DNA of 64,000 bases, from NCBI RefSeq assembly GCF_003057875.1, contig NZ_PYXZ01000008.1, positions 124,001-188,000 on the forward strand. The letters run 5' to 3'. The position numbers were made by a program, and so were the translations under genes. Source of the stretch: Nocardioides currus. Lineage in GTDB: Bacteria > Actinomycetota > Actinomycetes > Propionibacteriales > Nocardioidaceae. A model generated the notes under the pieces. The model did not search any database, was not told the DNA's origin, and saw nothing but the letters and a program-made list of their open reading frames with translations. Below, one piece after another: positions 50,876-59,591 of this stretch. Every line of letters starts with the position of its first letter. The stretch's first letter is position 1.

Positions 50876-51690
50876 GAGATCTCCTGGATCGTGCGGTGCT
50901 CGGTCGTGCGGTGCCGCGAGACGGGCACCACCAGTGGGGTGTGCGAGACGGGGTCGTCGATGACGCGGTTGTCGAGGCCGAACACGGCCCGGACGACGTC
51001 CTCGGTGACGACCTCGCGGGGCGTGCCCTCGGCGACGACGGTGCCGGCGCGCAGGGCCACGAGGTGGTCGGCGTAGCGCGCCGACAGGTTGAGGTCGTGC
51101 AGCACCATCACGATGGTGGTGCCGCGACGGGCGTTGAGGTCGGCGAGCAGGTCGAGCATCTCGACCTGGTGGGCGACGTCGAGGTAGGTCGTCGGCTCGT
51201 CGAGCAGGAGCAGGTCGGTGCCCTGCGCGAGCGCCATGGCGATCCAGACGCGCTGCCGCTGGCCACCGGAGAGCTCGTCGACGGCGCGGTCGGCGAGCTC
51301 GGCGGTGCCGGTCAGCTCCATCGCCTCCTGCACCGCGGCTCGGTCCTCGGCGCTCCAGCGGGTGAAGACGCCCTGGTGGGGGTGCCGTCCACGACCGACG
51401 AGGTCGGCGACGGCGACGCCGTCGGGCGCGATCGGGTTCTGCGGCAGCAGCCCGAGGACCTTGGCGACCTCCTTGGTCGGGCGCCGGTGGATCTCCTCCC
51501 CGTCGAGCAGCACCGCGCCACCGTGCGGTCGCACCAGCCGGGCCAGCCCCTTGAGCAGGGTCGACTTCCCGCACGCGTTCGGCCCGACCACGACGGTGAC
51601 CTGCCCGTCGGGGATCGCCACGCTGACCTCGCGCACGACCGTGCGGTCGCCGTAGCCGAGCGTCACGGCCTGGGTGAGCAGCCTGGTCAT
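50872..51690 (-). CDS. Ferric-siderophore ABC transporter ATP-binding protein
   Basis: A 272-residue ATPase of the FecE/FepC type. Walker A is GPNACGKST, the Q-loop LLPQNPIAP, the signature DELSGGQRQRVWIA, Walker B LLLLDEPTTYLD, and the H-loop VLHDLN. It powers ferric-siderophore import through the two FecCD permeases encoded upstream. It overlaps the FecD-type permease and the SIP gene by 4 bp each. Confidence 0.96.
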   Translation of the reverse strand: MTRLLTQAVTLGYGDRTVVREVSVAIPDGQVTVVVGPNACGKSTLLKGLARLVRPHGGAVLLDGEEIHRRPTKEVAKVLGLLPQNPIAPDGVAVADLVGRGRHPHQGVFTRWSAEDRAAVQEAMELTGTAELADRAVDELSGGQRQRVWIAMALAQGTDLLLLDEPTTYLDVAHQVEMLDLLADLNARRGTTIVMVLHDLNLSARYADHLVALRAGTVVAEGTPREVVTEDVVRAVFGLDNRVIDDPVSHTPLVVPVSRHRTTEHRTIQEIS

Positions 51691-52760
51691 CCGGTCCTCC
51701 CTGTCGCGGCGCCGCGCGCCAGCAGCCACAGCAGAAACGGTCCGCCGACCGCCCCGGTCACGATGCCGACGGGCAGCACCGTGTTGGGGATGAGGTACGC
51801 CGCCACGTAGTCGGCAAGGAGCATGAGCACCGCGCCGACGAGCGCGCCGGCGACGAGGCTGTGCCGTCCGCCCATCAGCGAGCGGGCGATCGGGCCGGAC
51901 ATGAAGGCGACGAACGCCACGGGTCCCGCGGCGGCCACGGCGGCCGCCGTGAGCAGCACCCCGACGAGCAGCAGCAGGTCGGTGCGGTGGCGCCCCACGC
52001 CCAGTCCGGCCGCGGCGTCGTCGCCCAGCTCGAGGGCGGGCAGCGCGCGGGCGAGCACCGCGAGCAGGGGAAGCAGCACGGCCAGGGCGAGCGCGAGCAC
52101 GCCGATCGTCGGCCACTGCACGGAGTTGAGGCTCCCGACCAGCCAGCGCAGCGCCAGCTGCACGTCGTAGGTGTTGGAGCGGGCGAGGAGGTACTGCACC
52201 ACCGAGACCATTGCCGCCGCCACGCCCACGCCGACGAGCACGAGGCGGTAGCCGCCGGTCGTGCCGGCGACCCAGCGCACGACGCCGGAGATGACGACCG
52301 CGCCGACGATCGCGAAGACGGAGACCGCGTCGTCGCGCAGCCCCAGCGTCAGCACCGCGAACACACCCGCGGCGCTCGCCCCCAGGCTGACGCCGACGAT
52401 GTCGGGGCTGGCGAGGGGGTTGCGCAGCAGCATCTGGAAGAGCGACCCGGCCGTGCCGAGCGCCAGCCCGACGAGCACGGCCATGACGGCCCGCGGCAGC
52501 TTCGTCTCCATCAGGATGAAGGTCGAGACGGGGATCTGCTCGCCGAAGAGGATGCGGAAGAAGTCCGGGACGGTGAACGTGTAGTCGCCGAGCAGCACCC
52601 GCGCGGCGAAGGCGGCGACGAACGCCGCGCCCAGGCCGGCGAGAGCGACCCGGCGTCGACGGGCCCGACCGGTCGCGACTGTCAGGGTGTTCACAACGGG
52701 GTCCCCGCGGCGTTGTTCGGAGGAGCGCAGCGGGGGAGAAGAACGTCGTGGGGTGTTCAC
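51687..52760 (-). CDS. FecCD-family iron-siderophore permease (second)
   Basis: A 357-residue BtuC/FecD-type permease with about nine to ten membrane helices. It has the conserved GLALGTAGSLFQMLLRNPLASPDIVGVSLG region and a C-terminal GLLPHxxR-equivalent GPIARSLMGGRHSLVAGAL. The GTG at 52760 overlaps the previous permease stop (GTGA). A second GTG at 52694, opening with the same GTGAACACC nonamer, is an alternative start that would remove a 22-residue basic extension. It forms the heterodimeric channel with the first permease. Confidence 0.94.
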   Translation of the reverse strand: MNTPRRSSPPLRSSEQRRGDPVVNTLTVATGRARRRRVALAGLGAAFVAAFAARVLLGDYTFTVPDFFRILFGEQIPVSTFILMETKLPRAVMAVLVGLALGTAGSLFQMLLRNPLASPDIVGVSLGASAAGVFAVLTLGLRDDAVSVFAIVGAVVISGVVRWVAGTTGGYRLVLVGVGVAAAMVSVVQYLLARSNTYDVQLALRWLVGSLNSVQWPTIGVLALALAVLLPLLAVLARALPALELGDDAAAGLGVGRHRTDLLLLVGVLLTAAAVAAAGPVAFVAFMSGPIARSLMGGRHSLVAGALVGAVLMLLADYVAAYLIPNTVLPVGIVTGAVGGPFLLWLLARGAATGRTG

Positions 52761-53779
52761 AGGCCCATCCGTCCGCGGCGCACGAGCAGCAGGAAGAAGG
52801 GCACGCCGAGGATCGCGGTCATGATCCCGACCTGCACCTCGGACGGCGGCAGCACCACGCGGCCGAGGGTGTCGGCGAGGAGGACCAGCGCAGCGCCGTA
52901 CCCCGCACTGAGCGGCAGCAGGTGGCGGTGGTCGGACCCGGTGCGGGTGCGCACGAGGTGGGGCACGATCAGGCCGACGAATGCGATCGGGCCGGCGGCG
53001 GCGGTGGCGGTGCCCGCCAGCAGCACGATGACCAGGCCGACCAGCAGCCGGTCGCGCGTGGTGTGGCGTCCGAGGCCCTGGGCCATCTCGTCGCCGAGGG
53101 CCAGTGCGTTGAGGGTGCGGCTCAGCGCCAGCGCGAGCAGTCCTCCGACCAGGAAGATCGGCGCCAGCGTCACGACCATGTCCCAGGGCCGGCCACCGAT
53201 CGAGCCGACCTGCCAGCGGCGCATCACGTCGAGCGCGGTCTGGTCGACCAGCTGGACGGCGACGGTCCAGCTGCTCGCCGCCGCCGCGAAGGCCGCGCCG
53301 GCCACGGTGAGCTTGGCCGGGGTCGCGCCGTCGCGGCCGATGCCGGCGATCGCGTGCACGGCGACGGAGGCCACCGCGGCGCCGATCAGTCCGAGGACGA
53401 CGTAGGCCTGCAGCCCGCCGACGCCGAGGTAGGAGATGCCGAGCACGATCGCGAGGGCGGCGCCGGCGTTGATGCCGAGGATGCCCGGGTCGGCCAGCGG
53501 GTTGCGGGTCAGGCCCTGCATGCAGGCGCCCGCGAGTCCGAGGGCGGTGCCGACGAGCAGGCCCAGCGCCGTACGCACCGCACGCACCTCCAGCACCGTG
53601 CGGTCCGGCCCGTCGTGGAACAGCGCGGACGGCGAGATGAGTCGCGAGCCGAGGAGGACCGACGCGACGGCGGCCACCAGCACCAGGGCGAGCATCACGG
53701 CGTACGCCGTCGCCGGGCCGGCCGCGGAGGTGCTCCGCGGCCGGTCCAGTCGTCCCAGCCCGGTGGTGGTGACCGCCAT
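52757..53779 (-). CDS. FecCD-family iron-siderophore permease (first)
   Basis: A 340-residue permease of the FecCD family with about ten helices. It has GTALGLAGACMQGLTRNPLADPGILGINAG and, later, FVGLIVPHLVRTRTG, the cytoplasmic coupling loop. It follows the lipoprotein gene by 23 bp and is coupled to the second permease by a 4-bp overlap. Confidence 0.95.
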   Translation of the reverse strand: MAVTTTGLGRLDRPRSTSAAGPATAYAVMLALVLVAAVASVLLGSRLISPSALFHDGPDRTVLEVRAVRTALGLLVGTALGLAGACMQGLTRNPLADPGILGINAGAALAIVLGISYLGVGGLQAYVVLGLIGAAVASVAVHAIAGIGRDGATPAKLTVAGAAFAAAASSWTVAVQLVDQTALDVMRRWQVGSIGGRPWDMVVTLAPIFLVGGLLALALSRTLNALALGDEMAQGLGRHTTRDRLLVGLVIVLLAGTATAAAGPIAFVGLIVPHLVRTRTGSDHRHLLPLSAGYGAALVLLADTLGRVVLPPSEVQVGIMTAILGVPFFLLLVRRGRMGL

Positions 53780-53802
53780 CGTCTCTGTCCGTCAGTCCCG
53801 GA

Positions 53803-54855
53803 TCAGGGGGTGGAGCCGTCGCCGTCGATCGCCGCGGCGACCTTCGGGATGAACATGTCCATCGCCACCGGGAGCGACAGCGGGGACGGGGCGGAGAGGC
53901 CGATGGACTCGATCGGGTCGACCTGGGCGTACCACCGGTTGTCGGCCACGGCCGGGATCTGGTTGACCAGCGGGTTGTCCGCCAGCTCCTTCACGTTGGC
54001 CTCGGAGGTCGCGTAGGTGAGGAACACGTCGGCGTCGAGGTCGGCGGTGCGCTCGGCGGAGATGTTGAAGAGGAACTGGCCGGGCTTGCTGCGCTCCTCG
54101 ACGAGGGCGGAGTTCTCCATGCCCAGCTCGACGAGCAGGCGCGGCCGGTTGTCCATCACGGTGTAGACGTAGAACGACGACGGGTCGGCGTTCGGGCCGG
54201 CGTAGGTGAAGGTCGTGCCCTCGAGCTGCGGGAACTCCTCGGCGGTGTCCGCGAGCACCTGCTCGGTCTCGGTCTTCACCTCGGCGGCGAGCTCGGAGCG
54301 GCCGAGCGCCTGGCCGACCATCTCCAGCGACTCCTGCCACGTCGTGTTGTACGGCGCGTTGGGGTAGGCCACGACGGGGATGCCGGCGTCGGTCAGCTGG
54401 TCGTACTCGTCCTGGGTGATGCCGGACTGGGTGGCGGTCACCAGGTCGGGCTGGAGCCGGACGATCTTGTCGACCGGGACGCCGTCGGCGGTGCTGAACC
54501 GGGTCGGCTGCTCGGCGCCGTCGATCTCGCCCAGTGCCTCGTCGAACCAGTCGGAGGACGAGTTGGCGTTGCCGGCGTACTCGATCTTGTCGGCGCCGAC
54601 CGGGACCACGCCCAGCGAGAGCGGGTAGTCGGCCTCGGCGTAGCCGACGGCCACGACGCGGGTCGGGGCCTCCTCGATCGTGGTCGAGCCCAGCGCGTGC
54701 TCGATCGTGACCGGGAACGCGTCGGCGTCGACCTCGGTGGTGGCGGTGGGCTCGTTGGCCGAGTCGCTCGCGTCGGTCGTCGAGCCGGTGCTGCAGGCGG
54801 TCAGGGCGGCCACCGCGAGGGCGGCCGCGGCGCCGAGGCGCAGGGTGCGGGTCAT
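53803..54855 (-). CDS. Iron-siderophore-binding lipoprotein
   Basis: A 350-residue periplasmic-binding protein of the FepB/FhuD class. The signal peptide ends with lipobox Cys21 (VAALTAC). The mature part starts with a Ser/Thr/Asp-rich linker, then FPVTIEHALGSTTIEEAPTR, the conserved first strand of the group. A central helix follows, then VDKIVRLQPDLV. It is the first gene of the five-gene siderophore-uptake operon and has a probable DtxR/IdeR box (54880-54898) just upstream, so iron should repress it. Confidence 0.94.
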   Translation of the reverse strand: MTRTLRLGAAAALAVAALTACSTGSTTDASDSANEPTATTEVDADAFPVTIEHALGSTTIEEAPTRVVAVGYAEADYPLSLGVVPVGADKIEYAGNANSSSDWFDEALGEIDGAEQPTRFSTADGVPVDKIVRLQPDLVTATQSGITQDEYDQLTDAGIPVVAYPNAPYNTTWQESLEMVGQALGRSELAAEVKTETEQVLADTAEEFPQLEGTTFTYAGPNADPSSFYVYTVMDNRPRLLVELGMENSALVEERSKPGQFLFNISAERTADLDADVFLTYATSEANVKELADNPLVNQIPAVADNRWYAQVDPIESIGLSAPSPLSLPVAMDMFIPKVAAAIDGDGSTP

Positions 54856-54879
54856 GGGGAACTCCGTGGTTAGGGATGC

Positions 54880-54898
54880 CTTAGTGAGGCGAGCCTAA
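54880..54898. promoter_or_regulatory. Probable DtxR/IdeR iron box
   Basis: CTTAGTGAGGCGAGCCTAA (reading + strand) matches 13 of 19 positions of the DtxR/IdeR consensus, including the diagnostic AGCCTAA end. It lies 25 bp upstream of the siderophore-binding lipoprotein gene, where a repressor would block the promoter. An extra TTAGG directly beside it may extend the site. Confidence 0.75.
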
Positions 54899-54919
54899 CT
54901 TAGGTTCCACTTACCCCCG

Positions 54920-55555
54920 TCACCGCGTCCGGGACAAGCGCTCGTCGCCCTTCCAGGCCAGCACCGCGAGCGCGACGAAGAGCACCGCGATGCCCAGGCA
55001 GGTGAGGGCCACCGAGGCGTACCCGTGCTTGTCCGTGTTGAGGAACGGATAGGGATACCAGTTCACGATCTCGCCCCGGACCAGCGTGTAGACCAGCCAC
55101 AGGATCGGGAACACGAGCGCGGGCAGCAGGTCGCCCCGACGGACCCGGTCGCGCGGCCCGAAGAACACCCATCCGGCCACGGCGAGCACGGGCACCACGA
55201 CGTGCAGCAGGTTGTCGGCGAGGAGGTCGGCGCCGTCGAGCTCGTAGGTCCCCTTGAGCAGCACCTGCACCACGACGAAGGTGACGGTGATGCCGATCAG
55301 CCCGTCGAGCCGGAGCAGCCGCCACCACGTGGTGTCGCGGTCGCGGGCCAGCGCGATGGTCCAGCTCGACCAGGCGACCAGCGCGTTGGACAGGATGGTG
55401 AAGTAGCCGACGAAGCGGACCAGTCGTTCGCCCAGCTCCGGCGGGTCGGTCTCGTTGAGGACGTTGGCGCCCCGCCAGACGAGGACCACCTGGAGGACGA
55501 GGGCGGACGTCGCGACCAGCGCCGTGACCATGTGCCACCACCGTCCCCGGGTCAT
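54920..55555 (-). CDS. Pr6Pr family membrane protein
   Basis: A 211-residue protein with six predicted membrane helices. It carries the FAR-17a/AIG1-like (Pr6Pr) features RFVGYFTILSNALVAWSSW and VVVPVLAVAGWVFFGPR, and an ending EIVNWYPYPFLNTDKHGY. Related eukaryotic proteins hydrolyse fatty-acid esters of hydroxy fatty acids through a Thr/His pair; function in bacteria is unknown. It overlaps the dcd stop by one base (TGATG). Confidence 0.88.
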   Translation of the reverse strand: MTRGRWWHMVTALVATSALVLQVVLVWRGANVLNETDPPELGERLVRFVGYFTILSNALVAWSSWTIALARDRDTTWWRLLRLDGLIGITVTFVVVQVLLKGTYELDGADLLADNLLHVVVPVLAVAGWVFFGPRDRVRRGDLLPALVFPILWLVYTLVRGEIVNWYPYPFLNTDKHGYASVALTCLGIAVLFVALAVLAWKGDERLSRTR

Positions 55556-56130
55556 CAGATCGCCGTACGGTGGAAGCCCTGGAAGCTGCGGCTCGGCGTG
55601 GGGCCGCGCTGTCCCTGGTAGCGCGAGCCATACTTCTCCGAGCCGTAGGGGTGCTCGCTCGGCGAGGTGAGGCGGAAGAAGCAGAACTGGCCGATCTTCA
55701 TGCCGGGGTAGAGCTTGATCGGCAGCGTCGCGACGTTGGCCAGCTCGAGGGTGACGTGGCCGCTGAAGCCGGGGTCGACGAAGCCGGCGGTCGCGTGGGT
55801 CAGCAGACCGAGGCGACCGAGGCTGGACTTGCCCTCGACGCGGGCGGCGATGTCGTCGGGGAGGCTGACGACCTCGTACGTCGAGCCGAGCACGAACTCC
55901 CCCGGGTGCAGGATGAACGGCTCGTCGCCCTCCGGCTCGACCTCGCGGGTCAGGTCGGACTGGTCGGCCGCGGGGTCGATGTGCGGGTAGCGGTGGTTCT
56001 CGAAGACGCGGAAGAAGCGGTCGAGGCGCACGTCGATGCTCGACGGCTGCAGCATCGCCGGCTCCCACGGGTCGAGGGCGATCCGCCCGGCGTCGATCTC
56101 GGCGAGGATGTCGCGGTCGGAGAGCAGCAC
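55555..56130 (-). CDS. dcd: dCTP deaminase (dUMP-forming type)
   Basis: A 191-residue trimeric nucleotide hydrolase closely resembling the mycobacterial bifunctional enzyme, which converts dCTP to dUMP. Signatures are [52 protein letters not shown] (active-site Ser and Arg), [14 protein letters not shown] and the C-terminal lid [12 protein letters not shown]. It supplies dUMP for thymidylate synthesis and limits dUTP. It is co-translated with the Pr6Pr gene. Confidence 0.96.
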   Translation of the reverse strand: MLLSDRDILAEIDAGRIALDPWEPAMLQPSSIDVRLDRFFRVFENHRYPHIDPAADQSDLTREVEPEGDEPFILHPGEFVLGSTYEVVSLPDDIAARVEGKSSLGRLGLLTHATAGFVDPGFSGHVTLELANVATLPIKLYPGMKIGQFCFFRLTSPSEHPYGSEKYGSRYQGQRGPTPSRSFQGFHRTAI

Positions 56131-56193
56131 GGGGGCAGCCTAGTGAATCGACACCGATTGGGACGGCTCGCGCACGGATTGGACAATGGCCGG

Positions 56194-56955
56194 GTGACCT
56201 TCCACCGCTACGTCGCGCTTGGCGACTCCTTCACCGAGGGCGTCGGCGACCCCGACCCCTCCCGTCCCAACGGTCTGCGCGGCTGGGCCGACCGCGTCGC
56301 CGAGGCGCTCGCGGTCGACAACCCCGGCTTCACCTACGCCAACCTCGCGATCCGCGGCCGCAAGCTGCCCGCGATCCTCTCCGAGCAGCTCGAGCCGGCG
56401 CTCGCGCTCGAGCCCGACCTCGTCACGATCCACGGCGGCGGCAACGACATCCTGCGCCCGCGCGTCGACGTCGACGGGCTCATCGCGTCGTACGACGACG
56501 CCATCGCGCGCCTCGTCGCCACCGGCGCGCACGTCACGATGTTCACCGTCTTCGACCCGGGCCCGACCGGGGTCTTCGCCGCGATGCGCGGCCGGTTCGC
56601 GCTGTTCAACGAGGGCGTGCGCGAGATCGTCGACCGCCACGACGTCACGCTCGTCGACATGTGGCGCATGCGGGACGCCGACATCGCCGCGATCATGGAC
56701 ACCGACCGGATGCACCTCAACGCGTACGGCCATCGCGACCTCGCCCGCCGGGTCCTCGACGTGCTCGGCGTGGACCACGCGCTCGAGCGGCTCGACGCGG
56801 AGCCGCGACCGCTGCTCGGGCGACGCGACCAGACCGTGCAGAACCTGCGGTGGACCCGCGAGTTCCTCGCCCCCTGGATCCACCGGCGCCTCACCGGCCG
56901 CTCGTCGGGCGACACCGTCTCGCCCAAGCGTCCGACGCTGGCTCCCGTCGACTGA
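56194..56955 (+). CDS. SGNH/GDSL hydrolase
   Basis: A 253-residue esterase-fold protein. The nucleophile motif is YVALGDSFTEGVGD (block I Ser), with block III at TIHGGGNDILRP and the C-terminal catalytic Asp/His in DTDRMHLNAYGHRDLA. There is no signal peptide, so it is cytoplasmic. The GTG at 56194 places the GDS motif at residue 10, as usual for this group. Substrate unknown; likely a small-ester or acyl hydrolase. It is divergent from dcd, with 63 bp between starts, and followed by tRNA-Gly. Confidence 0.92.
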   Translation: MTFHRYVALGDSFTEGVGDPDPSRPNGLRGWADRVAEALAVDNPGFTYANLAIRGRKLPAILSEQLEPALALEPDLVTIHGGGNDILRPRVDVDGLIASYDDAIARLVATGAHVTMFTVFDPGPTGVFAAMRGRFALFNEGVREIVDRHDVTLVDMWRMRDADIAAIMDTDRMHLNAYGHRDLARRVLDVLGVDHALERLDAEPRPLLGRRDQTVQNLRWTREFLAPWIHRRLTGRSSGDTVSPKRPTLAPVD

Positions 56956-56995
56956 TCGGTGCCGGCACGCGTCGGGTACGATTCCGGCGCATCCT

Positions 56996-57068
56996 GCGGA
57001 TGTAGCTCAGTTGGTAGAGCGCGACCTTCCCAAGGTCGATGTCGCGAGTTCGAGTCTCGTCATCCGCT
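56996..57068 (+). tRNA. tRNA-Gly (anticodon CCC)
   Basis: A full cloverleaf is visible: acceptor stem GCGGATG/CATCCGC, D arm GCTC..GAGC, anticodon stem CGACC/GGTCG around loop TTCCCAA (anticodon CCC at 57029-57031), and a TTCGAGT T-loop. The 3' CCA is not encoded. It reads GGG codons, which are frequent in this genome. A strong hairpin terminator (57082-57112) and a tandem repeat follow. Confidence 0.97.
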
Positions 57069-57081
57069 CCGAGCGAGATCC

Positions 57082-57112
57082 ACTCAGCCCGCGACGAAGT
57101 CGCGGGCTGAGT
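57082..57112 (+). terminator. Strong hairpin after tRNA-Gly
   Basis: ACTCAGCCCGCGAC and GTCGCGGGCTGAGT form a perfect 14-bp stem with a GAA loop, starting 13 bp after the tRNA. This is a typical intrinsic terminator for the tRNA. Its core GCGACGAAGTCGCGG is also the first copy of the downstream repeat. Confidence 0.85.
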
Positions 57113-57290
57113 TGTCTCGCGAAGCGGCGCAGCCCGGCGTCAGCCGGGCAAGCCGACCAAACAAGCACCGCGCGACGAAGTCGCGGCCGTCTGCTCGCGA
57201 AGCGGCGCAGCCCGGCGAAGCCGAGCAAGCCGGCCTTTGGTCCACCGGCCCCGCGACGAAGTCGCGGCCGTCTTGCCCGCGAATCGGCTA
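57090..57290. repeat. 81-bp-period tandem repeat downstream of tRNA-Gly
   Basis: About 2.5 copies of a unit with an 81-bp period. Each starts with the small hairpin GCGACGAAGTCGCGG (starting at 57091, 57172 and 57253). Units 1 and 2 continue with CTCGCGAAGCGGCGCAGCCC and an AGCCG-GCAAGCCG end; the third is cut after CGCGAA. The first hairpin is part of the tRNA terminator. The array may produce repeated terminator-like RNA structures. Confidence 0.85.
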
Positions 57291-57452
57291 GGACGGCGGC
57301 TGCGCGTCATCGGTGAACGCGGCCCGCATCCGGAGGTCCCGTCGGGGATCAGCGGGGGCGCAGCAACCGTTGACAGCCCGTCCCCCTCGGGCTGACATCC
57401 AGGCTGCCAGGGCCACCAGGAGGATGAATCCAGCAGCGGCCAGGTGCGCCAT
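57288..57452 (-). CDS. Small 54-aa membrane protein with Cys-Cys motif
   Basis: A 54-codon ORF at ATG 57452 with an ideal ribosome site (GGAGG, 5-nt spacer). The peptide has an N-terminal membrane helix (LAAAGFILLVALAAWMSA) followed by a short tail with NGCCAPADPR. It lies 39 bp downstream of the DUF305 gene on the same strand and is very probably co-transcribed. The vicinal Cys pair could bind a metal such as copper, which would fit DUF305 neighbours. No named family recognised. Confidence 0.7.
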   Translation of the reverse strand: MAHLAAAGFILLVALAAWMSARGGRAVNGCCAPADPRRDLRMRAAFTDDAQPPS

Positions 57453-57491
57453 CCATTCCTCCGTTCGGGTACGTCGCGGGCAACAGAAGCC

Positions 57492-58226
57492 TCACATACC
57501 TCCGGGCATCCCGCGAGGCATCGCACCGGCGCCGCCGCCGCACACGCCGTGCTGCCAGCCGCCCTCGAACCACGCTCGCAGCCAGCGACGCATCTGGACG
57601 ACCTCGGCACGCTGCTCGTCGCGGATGGTCTCCGCCAGGACCTCGACCGGGTCATGGGTTGCCACGCCGCGCATCAACAGCTGCTGCGACATCATGACTG
57701 CGCGCATGTGGTGCCCCAGCATGTCCTCCAGGAACGCCCGGTCGAGCCGGTCACCTTCGAGGCCGGTCAGGTCCCGCATCATCGGCTGATAGTCCACCTG
57801 CCCCGAGCGGTCCGGATACCAGTCCGCCAGCCACTCCTGCATCTGGTCGATCTGCGCGCTCTGGGAGCCGACGATGGCTTCACCGAAGCTGCGCATCTGG
57901 GCACGCTCGGAACGCTCCAGCGCCTGCGCAGCGACCACCGCTTCCTCATGGTGGGCGATCATCTCGGCGAGGTAGGTGTACTCGCCACCAGCCCGCATCC
58001 CATGTGTGGCGCCGGAGCCGGACACCATCCCGCCCGGTCCCCGCCAGCCCCGCCGTTGGCCCTCACCCGACCGGTCCGTCCGTCTGTCCCACTGCGAGGA
58101 CATCATGCCGTCACGGCGATCGAACCGGTCCCCGTCATCGTGTGTGACCCTGACGGCCACGGCGGCAGCCACACTCGCCATCAGTGCAACCAGCACAGCC
58201 ACCAGCACAGCAACGTGGCTTCTCAT
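57492..58226 (-). CDS. DUF305 protein
   Basis: A 244-residue protein with an N-terminal signal anchor (VAVLVAVLVALMASVAAAVAV). It has two ferritin-like helical repeats with the DUF305 histidine motifs MIAHHEEAVVAAQ and MLGHHMRAVMMSQQ, and is rich in Met and His. DUF305 proteins are often found with copper-handling genes and may bind metal in the envelope. A Met/Gly-rich C-terminal end (GMPGGM) supports this. The small Cys-Cys membrane protein downstream is a likely partner. Confidence 0.88.
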   Translation of the reverse strand: MRSHVAVLVAVLVALMASVAAAVAVRVTHDDGDRFDRRDGMMSSQWDRRTDRSGEGQRRGWRGPGGMVSGSGATHGMRAGGEYTYLAEMIAHHEEAVVAAQALERSERAQMRSFGEAIVGSQSAQIDQMQEWLADWYPDRSGQVDYQPMMRDLTGLEGDRLDRAFLEDMLGHHMRAVMMSQQLLMRGVATHDPVEVLAETIRDEQRAEVVQMRRWLRAWFEGGWQHGVCGGGAGAMPRGMPGGM

Positions 58227-58412
58227 CACGGCCTCCCAGCCTGGGTCCTGCTCCCACCCTGCGGCCGCTCGGCAGGACGCCCCAGTGCCATGCGGCCCCA
58301 CACCCCCGCCACAAGACCCTGCGGCCCCTGTGACGGGTGGGGAGGTTGCGACTTCTGTGACGAGAGGGGACAGTGGGACGCGCTCACGTTGTCCACAGTG
58401 AGGTCTTCCCCC

Positions 58413-59591
58413 ATGCACCCCCGTCCCCGTCCACGCGTACGCCGCAGCGCCGCCGTCGGCATCGGCGCGCTCGCGCTGCTCCTCGTCGCCGTCCCGTTCC
58501 TGCCCGACAGCGGCCGCGACGGCGCCGGCCGCCCGGACCTCGAGCGGAGCGCCGGCAGCGGCATCGCGCCCGAGTCGCAGGCGGAGATCGAACGGGTGGT
58601 CGCGGAGGGCGAGAGCCTGACGGTGGACGGCCGCTCGTCGACGTACGCCCTGGCGATCGCGGCGACGCGGTGCGCGGTGTTCGAGGGCCAGCGCTACTGC
58701 CTGGGCCTCGGCTGGACCACCCGGACGCAGCAGGAGGCGGCCGAGGCGCTCGCCGCCGCACTGGCGACCGACCCGTCGCGGGCCGGCGACGTCGAGCAGC
58801 CCGAGCAGACCGGCGACCTCGACCCGACGACGGCCCTGCGCCAGCGGGCCGCGATGTCGACGAAGGACCGCGCCAGGGTCGAGCGCGCCGAGCTCGAGAC
58901 CGCCGCCCGGTCGGTCGCCAAGGTGTGGGAGATCCGCCACGAGATCCAGGGCGTGCCGCTGCCCGACGACTTCGCGCTGCGCCACCCCGAGACCGCGATC
59001 GCCGCCCGGGCCAAGCCGCGCAAGCACCCGCGCGCCTTCAAGATCCTCGACGAGCGACACGTCCGCCCGCAGAACCTGACCTACTACTGCGGCCCCGCCA
59101 CCGCGCAGATGATCGGCTGGGGCTGGCGCGAGCGCCGGCAGGGGCAGGCCCTGTGGGCCGACAAGCTGCACACCTCGACCGCCGGCACCTCGATCTCCGA
59201 CATGGTCCGCGTCGTCAACCACAACACCGGCTACGACAACGACGACCACGCCGGCCCCTACGTCGTCCTCGACATCGGCGACTTCACCTACCTGCAGTGG
59301 TGGCGGCTGATGAAGCGCCACATCCACGGCTACAAGGCGCCGATCGTGCTCCACCCGATCCTGCACAAGAAGTTCTTCCCCTACCTCGACGACGACGCGT
59401 CCGGCCACTTCCAGGTCGGCCGCGGCTACCGCCGGACCCAGGACGGCAGCAAGCTCATCGGCTACTTCGAGCCGTGGGACCAGAGCCGGTTCGACCCCAC
59501 GGAGCCGCGGATCGCCCGCACCCAGTGGCAGTCGGCCTACAAGAGCTTCCGCGCCAACCAGGCGCACTTCCAGCACAACCTGGGCGTCTGA
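58413..59591 (+). CDS. Secreted C39-like cysteine protease
   Basis: A 392-residue protein with an N-terminal signal anchor (VGIGALALLLVAVPFLP), a helical middle, and a C-terminal papain-like/C39 domain. The likely nucleophile is Cys226 in YYCGPATAQMIGW, and His332 sits in GHFQVGRGYRR. A downstream polar residue in YFEPWDQSRF could complete the site. The enzyme faces outside the cytoplasm. Its TGA overlaps the ATG of a lipoprotein gene (TGATG), so the two are made together; the lipoprotein may be substrate, inhibitor or partner. Confidence 0.82.
   Translation: MHPRPRPRVRRSAAVGIGALALLLVAVPFLPDSGRDGAGRPDLERSAGSGIAPESQAEIERVVAEGESLTVDGRSSTYALAIAATRCAVFEGQRYCLGLGWTTRTQQEAAEALAAALATDPSRAGDVEQPEQTGDLDPTTALRQRAAMSTKDRARVERAELETAARSVAKVWEIRHEIQGVPLPDDFALRHPETAIAARAKPRKHPRAFKILDERHVRPQNLTYYCGPATAQMIGWGWRERRQGQALWADKLHTSTAGTSISDMVRVVNHNTGYDNDDHAGPYVVLDIGDFTYLQWWRLMKRHIHGYKAPIVLHPILHKKFFPYLDDDASGHFQVGRGYRRTQDGSKLIGYFEPWDQSRFDPTEPRIARTQWQSAYKSFRANQAHFQHNLGV

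Noticed and set aside
56996..57300. tRNA-Gly as an integration site of a genomic island
   Set aside because: No integrase, no direct repeat of the tRNA 3' end and no change in gene style downstream; only local hairpin repeats are present.
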